Assembly: GCA_001599815.1 (NCBI GenBank) | Contig: BCIA01000006.1 | Span: forward strand, 2,482,961 to 2,546,960 | Reading direction: 5' to 3' | Source: Furcasterigmium furcatum | Lineage: Eukaryota; Ascomycota; Sordariomycetes; Glomerellales; Plectosphaerellaceae | DNA: 64,000 bases | In this document: piece after piece, positions 45,189 to 56,063 of the stretch | How the letters are laid out: each line of letters opens with the position of its first letter | How positions within the stretch are numbered: the stretch's first letter is position 1 | Notes under the pieces: model-generated | What the model was told of the DNA's origin: nothing | Databases searched by the model: none | Seen by the model: the letters and a program-made list of their open reading frames with translations, nothing else | Translations under genes and position numbers: made by a program

Positions 45189-46573
45189 TTATTGCCCCGG
45201 AAGTCCGTGAGCCTTGGTCAGCGGGGATTCCCCTGACCAGCGATTCCTCAAGTACGCCCACATGCCGGAGGTGGCCAGCGTGATGGGTATGGCGAAGGCC
45301 CAGTACATCCAAAAATTGTCCGACATGACCCAGGTCCCGTCGTCCAGGATGCCGAAGAAGGACGTGCTGAAGATGGCGGCGATGAAGGTCGCGGGGAGGA
45401 AGATGAGCGTCATGATCGCGATGGTCTTCATAGCCATGCTGTCCGCGCGCATCGCGTGGGTGAGCTGCAGGGATATGCTGGTGTCGCGCTGCGAGACCAT
45501 GTTGAAGGCGAGCTGGATCTCGTTCTGGACGCGCTGCTGGTTCGAAGTCGACCGGTGCCGCAGGTTTTCGATGATGTTCTGGTAGAAGAGGAGCCGGCTG
45601 CGAGTCTTGGAAAGTCCGGAGGCGGGCGGCGGTTGGCTGGTTCCCTCGAGGCTCGTCATTAGAAACTGGTGCTGGTTGAGCATGGCCGCCATGACGTTCA
45701 CCGCCACGTCGAGGGTCTCGGTGACGTGTATTGCGTGTCGAGCGAGGTCGTGCATCCGCGGGAAGTCGGGTCCTGCGGCGGTGCTAGAGCTGCGAGATTT
45801 CTCGATGGTTCGCAGCAGTGTGCGAAGGAGCCAGACTGCTTCGTCATGAAGTTTTACGAACCCATCGAGGAGACCTGCGTAAGCCCAGAAGGGGTCCTGA
45901 AAGGCTACAGGATCAACGGTGGACTTGACGAACTGTATGAGAGAAGGCATGACGCATGACTGGAGTCTTGGTGGCGCATCGAAGATGACGATGGTTGTCT
46001 TGGTTAGGTTGTTGGACGACGCCCTGTGGACGATGGCATTCAGTTTCTGCCAGGTGTATGTATTCTCGTTCTGGAGATATTTTATCAGGAAGCGAGCCCA
46101 TGAGACTAGACGGACAATGTTAGCGACGAGCAGAGCTAGAGAGTGTCCAGAACGCGCTCACTCACCGACTGATGGCGGTGTCTGGTCATCTCCGCCGTGG
46201 CCCGGGATGGTCTCACAGCCGAAGTAACCATTGGATCTTCTACTGTATTCGGACCACCACATGTGAGGCAGTTGCAGTACTGACGTGAAGGCTTCCTTGC
46301 AGGAGACACAGTTCCTAACTGCATCGGCGTTCGCAGAACTGATCGCAAAGCGGCATGGTGAGCTGAGCGCTCTGGCTGACGTGCGATGTTAGATAGGGAG
46401 GCTCACATGATAACGACGTCTGCTGCCTTCGGTCGCAGTTCGGCATGGTTTACCTGGTGATTCCCGTCAGAGCAGGGAACCACAGTCGTCTCGTTCCATT
46501 TTGATGTCGCAAGGGTCCAGGACTGGACCGACTTTGCAGCGCATTTGGCCTGGGCCCTCGGGCTTTTCTCCAT
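45189..46573 (-). CDS. CorA-like membrane protein, tail-to-tail with the NLR
   Basis: Exons 46573-46407, 46362-46166 and 46105-45189 give 426 residues. The longest exon alone (from an internal ATG at 45950) would miss a clearly coding upstream part (MWWSEYSRRSNGYFGCE, then SWARFLIKYLQNENTYTW). The upper introns (44 and 60 nt) have CTAAC and GCTAAC branches. The start at 46573 is less certain; an in-frame ATG at 46756 exists. The C-terminus has the CorA layout: long stalk helices (about 270-345, QQRVQNEIQLAFNMVSQRD) and two membrane helices (TIAIMTLIFLPATFIAAIFS, and FWMYWAFAIPITLATSGMW). The loop between them has GILDDG where Mg channels have GMN. Fungal proteins of this kind are numerous. 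Cation transport is not assured without GMN. Confidence 0.78.
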
Positions 46574-47189
46574 TTGCGCGCGGCGGTGTTGAGAAAAGCA
46601 GTGAGGGATGGACTGGTGAAGATGAAGGTGGTCAATTCCGAGGAGAGGAGATGGAGAGGACAAAAAGGCTGAAGGGGAGGAGGAACTTGAGGGGAAAAGA
46701 TCGGGTTCATGCAGCCTGATGAGGCGGTGTCCATCAGCAGGTGAGATGCGAGGCAAACAGGAGGCGGGGCGGGGCTGACTTACTTACACGCCAGTGGAGG
46801 GCCTCACAGCGTCCAGTTAGTTGCCTTTGATGATAACTGACAGGCTCCCACCCGAATTATTTTGTGACTCAAATATTGATCGTCTCTCAATCGAATGTAT
46901 GAACTTTATGCCGCAGTAAAATAGTACCCGTGGTTGAGTTGTACCCGATAGCTATCTACCTACCCAGGAACATTACACAGAAATCCGCCCGGTTAAGTAT
47001 AGATTCAGGCAACAAGCCAAGGAAGGGGTTCACGATGATTCACTGCGGACATGGAACTCAGTGACACTAGCAATAATAGGCCGCGGAATGGAGAATATCG
47101 CACTCGTCATTTGGCGGGATGACAATACACCGAGACTACCCATGTATGTTGTGACCCTCACAGTATCTCGGCTTCCAAGGACTTCCCGT
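46574..47189. other. Intergenic, 616 bases
   Basis: Leader/promoter of the CorA-like gene and 3' flank of the SDR gene. The part up to 46756 stays open in frame with the CorA-like gene, rich in Ser/Pro/His, and may be extra N-terminus. Confidence 0.45.
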
Positions 47190-48245
47190 CTAAAGGCCAT
47201 TGACGCCGACTGTGAGGAAACCGGGGTCCTCCTCGATTCTCTCACGCAGCGGTCCCGCCTTGAGCTCATCGACGTCCCAGTGCGACCAGAGGTAGCGGCC
47301 GTGAAGGAACGCGGCCTCCTCCGAAGCAGCCCAAACGGCGAAATCTCCCGGGAGTTTGACTGAAGCGCAAGTGAGATATCAGTAACCATGCAACATAATC
47401 AAATTGCTACGGAACTTTGAAGTGCTTACTGTCGTCCCACGGCATCGCGTCCTTGTCGACAAACCGCGCGAAGGACTCGGTGTACAGAGAGCCCGGGTGG
47501 AAGTTGATGATCTGCATCTCCTCGGCCGGGACATTCAGCGCGACGCTCTGGAGCATCATGGCCGTGGCGCTCTTCGTGACGGCATAGAGCAGCACGGGCG
47601 TGGCAATGGCCGGCATGTGAGCCACGGCAGACGAGACGTTGAGGAGCACCTGGGAACACTCTGAATTAGCTCGGCATCGCTGATGAGGGGGTGACAACAT
47701 ACCAGCTTCCTCGATGAGTCCTGATCTGTCTGCTTGTGGAAATGCTCGGTCCAGAAGTAGGGAGTGACGACATTGAAGGCAAAGCCCTCTTTGATGGTCT
47801 CAGTCCCCAGGCCCAGCAGGGTGTTGGGCAGCCACATCTTGGACGCGCTCAGGACGAGCACGTCTACGAAGATGCCATCCTGGGCGAAGCCGCTCCACAG
47901 CTTGTCCACGGCATCGTGATCGCCATAGTCGTTGACCTTCCTCACAACCTCGACTTTTGGGTACTGGCTGGTGATCTTGCTCACAGCTTCATCAAGGGCC
48001 TCCGGGCGACGGCCGGTGAGAATAACACGGGCTGCACCGGCGGCGGCGAAAGACTCGCCGATGCTGTAGCCGATGCCCGTGGATCCTCCCACGACGAGAA
48101 CTGTACGACCGGCTTGAGAGAGTTCAGGGCGCGCGGGAGAGATGGCCGGATAGGACTCGTGGTGAGCGACGGTGGTCAGGGTACCGCCGAGGTTGCCCTT
48201 GACATCCTCCCAGGGGTTCTCCTTGCTGGCTTCAACGGTAGACAT
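47190..48245 (-). CDS. Short-chain dehydrogenase/reductase
   Basis: Exons 48245-47703, 47649-47430 and 47359-47190 (introns 53 and 70 nt) give 310 residues. The Rossmann cofactor loop is VVGGSTGIGYSIGESFAAAG, with Arg in TGRRPEA following strand 2, which suggests NADP(H). The catalytic Ser region is VLLNVSSAVAH and the YxxxK motif is YAVTKSA. The usual NNAG reads VLSAS. A C-terminal segment (FAVWAASEEAAFLHGRYLWSHWDVDEL) is typical of fungal SDRs in accessory loci. The substrate cannot be assigned. It is divergent from the Zn(II)2Cys6 gene at 48801 across a 555-base promoter, the arrangement of a regulator beside its target. Confidence 0.9.
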
Positions 48246-48800
48246 TGTGATTGATGATGAGTGGAATGATGAAATACAAATGGATTTCAATGGTGACTGG
48301 AGGCAAATTGGTTACTTGACGTCTGAGGGCTGCCTCTTATACTTCATGTCGAGGACTTCCACCGCACCATCCATCCACTTGATGCCGGTGATCGTCCCCA
48401 AACCCTCCGTAGCCTGACGAAGCACATCTCACCAACTAAACCCCGAACCCCACATACTTCCGCTGGAAACCCGCCATGTTCCCAAGGATCCCTTGATGTG
48501 AATACCGTGATTGACGATGCCGAGGGGCAAGGTTTCGGCCGGAAGAGCGGGGCCGTGGCCGATGCCGCAAACTTTCCGCATGAAACCCGCTCGACTTCCG
48601 CAAGGGGCCTCCGCTCGGTCCCGGGCCCGCTGCCCCTTTATCCTCCGGCGCTGACAAATTCGACCTCAGTTCATGTTTAGCGTTCAGCACCTCAACTTCG
48701 ACCGGACAGTTCATCTTCCATGCGAGCCATCCATACCAATCCAAGTGCTGCCGCCGGCCCTGTCTCACCAGAAACCCGCCAGATCCCGCATTAGGCCACG
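48246..48800. other. Divergent promoter between SDR and Zn(II)2Cys6 gene, 555 bases
   Basis: No open frame of interest. It contains several CGG/CCG triplets of the kind Zn(II)2Cys6 factors bind, but I could not single out one spaced repeat. Confidence 0.45.
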
Positions 48801-50171
48801 ATGGGGTCCGCGACCAAGCTCAAGGCGTGCCACAACTGCACCAGCGGGAAGCGGAAATGCGACAAGGCCCAGCCCATCTGCAGCCGCTGTGACGAGAGGG
48901 GCGTTGACTGTCGGTATCCCCCCGTCCGTCGAAGGAGGACGCAGCAAGTCCAAGACGCGGCGCAGAGTGAGAGTATGGTGTCGGCTGTTGCGACAGGGGC
49001 AGGGCAGTCTGGTCAGTTCAACCGACTGGACACCGTGGTGATTTCTCCTAGTACCGGACAGCTCGTCGACCTCGACCAGTGGACCAGACATCTCATCAAC
49101 TGGGACCAAGATCCGGAAGAAGAGTCACGGGGGAGGTCTTTGACGTCGAATGTCCAGTTGCCCTCGGCACGTGGCGGCATTGACTCCCTGAACATCTCGA
49201 CCGTCGCCGATCCCCCGCCTCAGTCACCGAGCACGACCTTCTTCCTGAAGCCTAGTGCATGGATTGTCCAGCAGTTGCACGTAGAGACACCGGTGTTCTC
49301 TTCAGCGGTCTCCATGAACTACGTTCGCGGGGTCCACGCCTGGTTCACCGAATGGGTCAACACCGGCCACAGCCCTCTCATACACCGCCAGCTCTACGCT
49401 GATACCGGATTTCCTCAGTCCATGCGGGACGCCTTCTCCTCTATTACAGTCCATAATACCAAGACTCCGGCCAATGAAACTATCGTCAACGACATCCTGG
49501 AGACGAACGCCTCGGCGCTCCTGAACACATACCCGTCCGACAGCAGCCGGCTCCTCGACACCAGACACCACCTCGCCCGCAGCCAGGCCCTATTCATACA
49601 CGTCGTGCTGTCCCTGTTTTCCCCGTCCCTCCACGCCCGTTCCACGGCGGAACGATACATTACCACGCTCCTCCGCTGGACCCAGCAACTCTGGGACGCC
49701 GCCTCCATCGACCCCGACCTGCAGGACCTCGGTGCCGCGACGGACGACATCACCGCCGCATCAGCAGCGGCGGCCGACGCCCTCTTCGACGGCGACCCGC
49801 ACCCACGCCTCTGGAGAGCATGGGTGCTCTCCGAGAGCGTCCGCCGGCTCTGGCTCCTCGCCACGACGACCATCGGGGTGTACCTGACCCTGACCCAGCG
49901 GTGGGCGCAGTGCCAGGGCGGCGTGAGCTTCACGGCCCGCCGGGCTCTCTGGGTGGCCGAGTCGGCGGTGGAATGGGCCGATGCGTGCAACGCCGGAGAC
50001 CCGCTGTTCCTCTGCAGCCTGGAGGACGAGATGCTTTTCAGGCGGGTGAGGGCATGCGAGGTGGATGAGGTGGCGAGAAACATGTTCACCATAATGTGGG
50101 GGGCCGAGAGGGTTGAGAGCTGGATTGCACGGACTGCGGGGAGGGAGGGCAAGGTGAAGCTGTGGTTCTGA
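48801..50171 (+). CDS. Zn(II)2Cys6 transcription factor
   Basis: Intronless, 456 residues. The DNA-binding cluster is at the very N-terminus: Cys10, 13, 20, 27, 30 and 37 (CX2CX6CX6CX2CX6C; ACHNCTSGKRKCDKAQPIC) followed by a basic linker VRRRRTQQV. The middle and C-terminal regions (about 160-440) have the helical character of the fungal regulatory half (SQALFIHVVLSLFSPS, LWRAWVLSESVRRLW, RRALWVAESAVEWADAC). Known function of the class: gene-specific activator or repressor. Its likely target is the divergent SDR gene, inferred from orientation only. Confidence 0.9.
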   Translation: MGSATKLKACHNCTSGKRKCDKAQPICSRCDERGVDCRYPPVRRRRTQQVQDAAQSESMVSAVATGAGQSGQFNRLDTVVISPSTGQLVDLDQWTRHLINWDQDPEEESRGRSLTSNVQLPSARGGIDSLNISTVADPPPQSPSTTFFLKPSAWIVQQLHVETPVFSSAVSMNYVRGVHAWFTEWVNTGHSPLIHRQLYADTGFPQSMRDAFSSITVHNTKTPANETIVNDILETNASALLNTYPSDSSRLLDTRHHLARSQALFIHVVLSLFSPSLHARSTAERYITTLLRWTQQLWDAASIDPDLQDLGAATDDITAASAAAADALFDGDPHPRLWRAWVLSESVRRLWLLATTTIGVYLTLTQRWAQCQGGVSFTARRALWVAESAVEWADACNAGDPLFLCSLEDEMLFRRVRACEVDEVARNMFTIMWGAERVESWIARTAGREGKVKLWF

Positions 50172-51235
50172 GGATCTATCCGTTTCTATACACGTAGGGT
50201 GTTCTGGCAGATTGCTCGGCTCAGGGGCTCAGGGGCTCGCCCTCAGGGGTTGACCGCGGGGCACACCACGCGCCGAGGTGGCAGCAGAGCACCCTGTGAT
50301 TCACCATCACCACCTCACCGGGGCAACAGTGAATCACCCCCTCGCTTGCCTTTAAATCCACCGTTTCTGCACCCAACTTTCAGGTAGTAGGGGAATGGGG
50401 CAGTTGCAAGTGCAGCAGTTTTTAGTACTCGAACCCGAGAGATGTAGGGGACGCCCGAACTCTTTTGCCAGTTGGTTCAACCCCCCTTCTCATCATCTTT
50501 TCATTTTTTTGGATGTCTCCCACCGATGTGCATGTGCCTGCCCAGGCCTCTTCAATATTTCCACGGGGCAGTCCGTGATCGTCTTGACATTTCTACGTGA
50601 GAACTTCGACGAGGCCTTGGTATTTTCAGGGGGAGATACACCCCGACAGGATGCATCAAGATATATTGTATTCTTCAGATGTTATGTCGCGAAGGGCCAT
50701 CTTAGATCTTGCAAGACCAGTGTCTGCCCACCCTCGTGCAAGTATCGCCCGTGCTATGGAGTCCTGCTTCGGCGGTGACCCCAACCAAACATGTAACAAC
50801 CCGTTAATGAGGCAAGATAGAAGTGATATACAGGACAGGTGAAGCTAAATGTCGTGTCACCTCTTGGGGACTCAGTCGAAGAAGATACAATGAGGCTGAC
50901 AATGAGGCTGGCCGTCATCTGTCTGGTCATAGCCCGTGGTCGCACTGCACATCGTCGAGATGGTGAAATATGAGTCGGAACCAAAACATCCGTGGGTATT
51001 GTTGAACAACCGCAGTACTCCAGAAGAGGAATCTCGCTCGCCTCGGTGCTCGCGTATAATTGTACATGCCACGCCCGCCGAAAAATGAGATGAGCCGGAT
51101 CCGCCCCTTAAAACGCCTGGCTGATGAAGGAAGAGCCGCAGTCAGCCGATCCCAAGTCTGTGTCCTTTCCCGCTGTCCTCCTTTTTCTTGATCTGGTTCT
51201 TTCCTCGAGATTCCCGTTGCCCCCTATCTTCCGCC
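50172..51235. other. Intergenic, 1064 bases
   Basis: 3' flanks of the Zn(II)2Cys6 gene and of SAC3 (convergent). A reading frame at 50395-50778 has no motif or plausible composition. A GGCTCAG/GGCTCAG direct repeat sits at about 50218-50232. Nothing else supported. Confidence 0.45.
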
Positions 51236-54200
51236 TCACTCCTCTCCCCATGCCGAGCTGCTCCTGCCGCTCAGCATCTCCTCTTGTTGCATCATATCGC
51301 TCTGCTCCCTGAACCAACCAGTAGTTTCGTCCAGATCCACCCGCGAGCTACGAAGCGACCCTCTAAGCTCTCTCGCCTCGCGCAGTATCTTCTCGATGCT
51401 GTCTTCTGCCGTCGCCTGCTTCTTGGCCTTGACCCCATTCTTAAGGGCTTCATCTTCAGCAGTGCGCTTCCGCTTTGTGGTCGGCGGTGAGAATGGGTCG
51501 GCTTCGGCAGCATCCGGCTTCCCTGCTCCGGTGCTCCTTCGGAACGAGTCGACAAAAGCGGTGCGGACGGCGGCAGAATGGTTCAAATCCGCAGACGTGC
51601 TACGGCTGCGCTTGTGACTGTTGCCGTCGAGGCCGAAGGAGCCCCAACCTTCGTACCGCACCCCGTCGTACCGCATAGAATTGGCGAGCTTCTCAGGCAA
51701 CGCAGTGCCGTCCGGCATGGTGACAAGGCCCATAGCCTTGAGCCGCCAGCGATCGGACACCTTGCTGACACGCTTCGGTTGTTCGCTTGGTGAAGATGAA
51801 GCGCGCCATGAGGAGGAAGGAGTAGAGCCTGGCGGAAGGGAACGGCGGAAAGAGCTTGAGCTTCGACCAGCAAGCTGCTCTCGTAAGGCTCTTGTCTTCG
51901 CACCGTCAGTCGCTTGAGCGGGGCTTGAGAGCCGGGCGCTGCCACCGTTCGGCAGGGACTTTCTTGAAGAACGGTGCTCGGGAATGCGCGGAACCTTGAA
52001 GGTTCCGCGGACGATGTCGCTGGCCGCCTGCTGTTCGTTCTCGACCCCCGAAAGGATCCCGCTGGCGAGAAGCGCTGTCTCGTATTCGGCGGTACTGTCC
52101 TTCCTCGTCTGGAGGAAATCTTTGAACTCATTGACGGGGTCGGGCTTCTGAGCCTGGGCCAGTGCGGCCGCCTTCGCCGCAGCCCTCTTGGCCTTCTCCT
52201 TTGCCGCCATCTCCTCTGCATGCTTGGCAGCCATGTATTCCCTGTACTCTTTCTTGTCGTTTTCGCGGAGCCGCCTGAGACGCAAAGTCCTGGCAATGTT
52301 CCTCCACCGGTAGAAGAACTTGACTCTGAGATTGTAGACCTGGAATTCGCGTGCCTTCTTCAGATCCGCCTCTTCCTCCTCTTTGCGGAGTCTCTCTGCC
52401 TCATCAATCTGGAATTGCTGGTACGTCTTCTGGACGATATCCATGATGATGAAGTCCTTGAACTCCTCCAACAGCCCACCATCTCCTTGAACAAACCAAC
52501 GAGTAAAGTCACCAAGAAGATCCCGCTTCGGTGCGGGTGGAGGCGGCGTTGGTGGAACCGCCGGGGGCTTTGTCGCTGGAGCGAGGACGGATGATGCAGG
52601 TGAAGGCGCGGTTGGAGGCTGTGCTGGCGTGCTCTGTACAGGCTGAGCGGGTTTGGTGCTCAGGAAACTGGCGGGCTGAGATCCTGCCTGCTGAGTATTC
52701 AATACAGACTGTGGGGTGAAGCCTGATTGAGTGGTAGGCGCGGCAGCCGTCGGTGCTTTCGGGGTGAGGTCGCTCGTGGGCGCAGCTTCGCCAGGTTGAG
52801 TAACAGAAAATGAAAACACAGGAGCCTGCGCTTGGGCAAGGCTGGGAGCGCTGAGTGTTGGAAAAGCCGGTGGCAAGGACGCTTGTTGCTGTGCAGGTGG
52901 CGTTGGTTGGGTATGCATGGGGCTCGGAAGCTTTGCAAATGGACTGGCAGCTTGAGGAGCCGCTGACATTCCTGGCTTGGAACTCTGGTCTCCTGCTGCC
53001 TTTGCAGTGCTGGCTGGCTCAGGCGCTTTTGTCGTCATGTCAGATGGTTTGGACATGAGACCAGCAAACGGTGAGGCGGTCTTTGGCGCTGGGGCTCCCC
53101 CGAAAGGAGACGCCGCAAAACCTCCCTTTGTCTCCGAAGGTTGAGCGGGCTGTTGGAGGACCGCGGGCGTTGCTGATGAGAACGGGCTGGGTCCAGTTGC
53201 CTTGGGTTGGCCGAAAGGAGACGCTGCGGGTGTTGCAGAAGTAAAGGGGCTCTTAAAGCCATTGGTGTCGGTTTGAGATTGCCCATTGGAGGAAGGAGCC
53301 GGTGCCCCGAAAGGGCTTGTGGTAGCTGGAGGGGCTCCAAACGACGAGTTAGCCGCTGCTGGCGTAGATGAGAAAGGATTCTGAAAAGGCGAAGTCGTGT
53401 CTGGTGTTGTATTCGCAAACGGACTGGCTGTCATCGTGGCAGCTTGCCCCGGAGTGCCGAACGGTGAGGGGGAGCCCCCGAACGGGCTGTCGACCTTCGC
53501 TGGGGAAGCCGAGCTGAAAGGGTTTGCAGGCTTGTCTGACGCCGCCTGTTGTGCTGCTGTGCCCGAGAAAGGAGCTGTTGCAATGGTTAGTGCTGATCAA
53601 GGGGCTGAAAATCGATCTCCTCCAGTTGGCGTGTTTACCTGAGCTGTTGAGTGTGCTCTCGTTGGCAGGAACATGCTGTTGATCCCCCGAGGTCTGACCA
53701 CGAAGGAAAGAAGGGCCCGCCTCGCCACCGAAGCTCTGGCTGGTTGCGGCGGCTGGGGATCCTTCGAAAACGGTGTTGTGGATGACGTGAGGTAGAGAAT
53801 GATTTCCACGCTTTATCTCTACCAAAGAGTGGGAGAAGGCATGGTCAAGGCGAGGTTGGGTCATGCGGCCGGTGACATCCAAGTATCTTTGTGACGCGTC
53901 TTCCTGTGGAACGAACTTCAAGCCATGGGCTTCGATGAACTCGACAGCCTCCTCATCCGTGTCGAACTTGAGGTATGAGTTGAGTAGCGCCGGTGTCGGG
54001 TCTTTCGAAAGGATCTTTGGTCTCCGGAACACCTTCTTCAGCTCCCGCAGGATGGCCCGACGAATCTGTCCGAAGTGGACCTCCGCAAAACAGGCCATGG
54101 TGTAGGATATAGACGAGTCCTCGATAATTCTGAAGTAAGTAGAAGGCATGCCGGTGACTGCGTGGCTGGGTGATTTTTTCATCGGGTCGTGGAAAGTCTC

Positions 54201-55496
54201 AATGTTTTGCAGGAGTTCCATGAGAGAAACCGCCGTGCGGAAAATGTCGTACTTCTTCCAGATGTCCCATATTTTAGGATTCGACTGCATCTTTTCGGCG
54301 ATGTTTGGAGAGTTGGCGAAGAACAGGCAGTAGTAGGCCCTGAACTCGGCTTCGTTGTCGCAAACAATGCCTTTCACTCCGCAGAGTTCGTATGTGTCCA
54401 TCAAGGAGATCAGGGATTTGCTCAGCTGTTCCAACTCCTGCTGTTCTGAGAATCCATCCGCGCCGGCGCCCTTCCGCGAGAGCAAGTGCAGAGAGGTAAC
54501 GTGGAATCGTACGCAGTTTTCGAACACGTAAACCTGATCATACATCTCCTGGACATTGTCGAACACCGTGAAGTATGTAAAGTCGCGGCGCAACTCACGG
54601 GTTCGGTCCCAGATGTAGGTGTGGACGCGTGGGAGGTTTTCGTCGGATCGCAGGAGGTCATCGATGAGGTAGTCAACACCGCGTCGGATGGTGGCGGTGG
54701 AACGAACGTCCCAAGGAGGCGGCCGACCCGCGCCGGCGGCAGACCTCTGGGCCTTCTTGATCATGATGCGGCGATCTGGCCTGCCATTCGCGTCCTTTTC
54801 AACAGAGGGGATGTCGGGCTCGATGATGCGCATGATCATTTCTGCTTCCGGGCACAGGTCCTCGCAAATTCCGTGGAACTGGATCATCTCTGATAGCTTC
54901 CTCGGGGCGAAGCCTTCGGCTTCGACGAGGTTCGCGTGGGCGAGCGAGTCGAGTGCGCGCTGGCTCCAAAGGTCACGGTCTGTTCGGAGCCTCCCCATGG
55001 CGCTCTTGTCGGTGATGTCGGGCCATTTTGGGGGGAAAATCCCGTTATCTCTCAGGTGATTCCAGATGACCATGGCGCCCGGAGTCTCGCTGTGGACAGG
55101 ATATGCATCTTCGTCTACCTCATAGGGAGGCGTGTTGTTTCCTGGTCGCGAGTTGCCGGAGCCGGCGGCGCCGAACTTCTTGGACCTGAAGTCATTGCCG
55201 TTGGATATGATGCCCTTGGGCTTTCGGTCGAATGGGCCGCCATTGTTCTTGCGCTGGCGATTGTCGTCGGAGTTGGCACCGGTGTCGAAGGGACTCGCGC
55301 CTCTGCGTTTCGACGATCGGCTGTTCATCGCGATCCGATTCTTGCGCTTGAGCCTTTGCGCGTCGCCACCGCCATCGAAGCCGAGGTCTGTCGGTTCTGT
55401 GGCGATTTCAGCTCGTTGTGAGGGGGGGCGCGACCTTGGATACTGTTTTCGTCTTTGTCTTCGAGAGAGTGGTGGTGAATGGGAGCTGGACGTCAT
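51236..55496 (-). CDS. sac3: SAC3/GANP mRNA-export factor (TREX-2 scaffold)
   Basis: Exons 55496-53639 and 53574-51236 (64-nt intron, branch GCACTAACC) give 1398 residues. The basic disordered N-terminus is followed by the SAC3/GANP PCI-like core (about 170-480; GICEDLCPEAEMIMR, FRAYYCLFFANSPN, YTMACFAEVHFGQIRRAILREL). A long low-complexity part (about 600-880) is studded with SPFG, SPFA and FSS motifs like FG nucleoporins. Next comes the CID-like helix for Sus1/Cdc31 (about 920-1010; LLEEFKDFIIMDIVQKTYQQF, then FFYRWRNIARTLRLRR), a KRAAAKAAALAQ helix, and a basic C-terminus. Known role: scaffold of TREX-2 at the nuclear pore, coupling transcription to mRNA export. The start at MTSSSHSPPL follows the leader. 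Confidence 0.93.
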
Positions 55497-56063
55497 GGTG
55501 GAAATTCGGGCGAGGCTGGAGAGCTCATGGGTGATTGGGGGCTGGCGCACGGGGCACGGGGCAGGCGCGCGCTCGAAGTGGAGAACTGTCCGAGTCGAGA
55601 GACAGGGTATCCAAGCGCCGCTAAGCGCGTCCTTCATGGAAGGATCGATCGACAAAAAGAAGATGACCGATGTGAGAGACAATGGGGGCGTTGTTCTGCA
55701 ATTTCTTTGAAGGAGAAAGTTCAAGGGTATTGGGCCAGCCGGCTGGCTGTACTGGGAGAAAAAAGAAAGATAGAAAAGGCGCCGAAATCCCGAGAGGGAA
55801 AGAACGAAAAGGTGAGTTGCACGTCAATACAGGTAGGTACGTGATGGCGCGTAACAGGCGGTGGCCCGAGTCCCCTGATTGAATCCGGAGGCTTCAAACA
55901 AAAAAAAATTGCCAGTGTACTGTAGCATTGGTTTGTGGCAGCAGGACCATTTCTGGCCCATTGGGATTCACCCAACACAACCACCGTGGATTACTCGTCG
56001 AAGAGGGAAACTGGGTATCATAATCTCGTCATTGAAGGAAGGTCTAGGATCGGTCGCTCCCCA
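55497..56063. other. Intergenic, 567 bases
   Basis: Leader of SAC3 and 3' flank of LTV1. The frame is open in part of the SAC3 leader (to about 55724) but begins without a conserved start. No other feature except an A9 run at about 55901. Confidence 0.45.

Noticed and set aside
45948..45950. ATG at 45950 as start of the CorA-like gene
   Set aside because: The frame upstream is clearly coding (WWSEYSRRSNGYFGCE) and is connected by two introns with proper branch points.
50395..50778. A 127-codon plus-strand frame between the regulator and SAC3
   Set aside because: No motif, odd composition, no splice or promoter support.
51580..51590. GGTTCAAATCC, identical to a tRNA B-box
   Set aside because: It lies inside the SAC3 coding region and no acceptor stem or A-box can be built around it.
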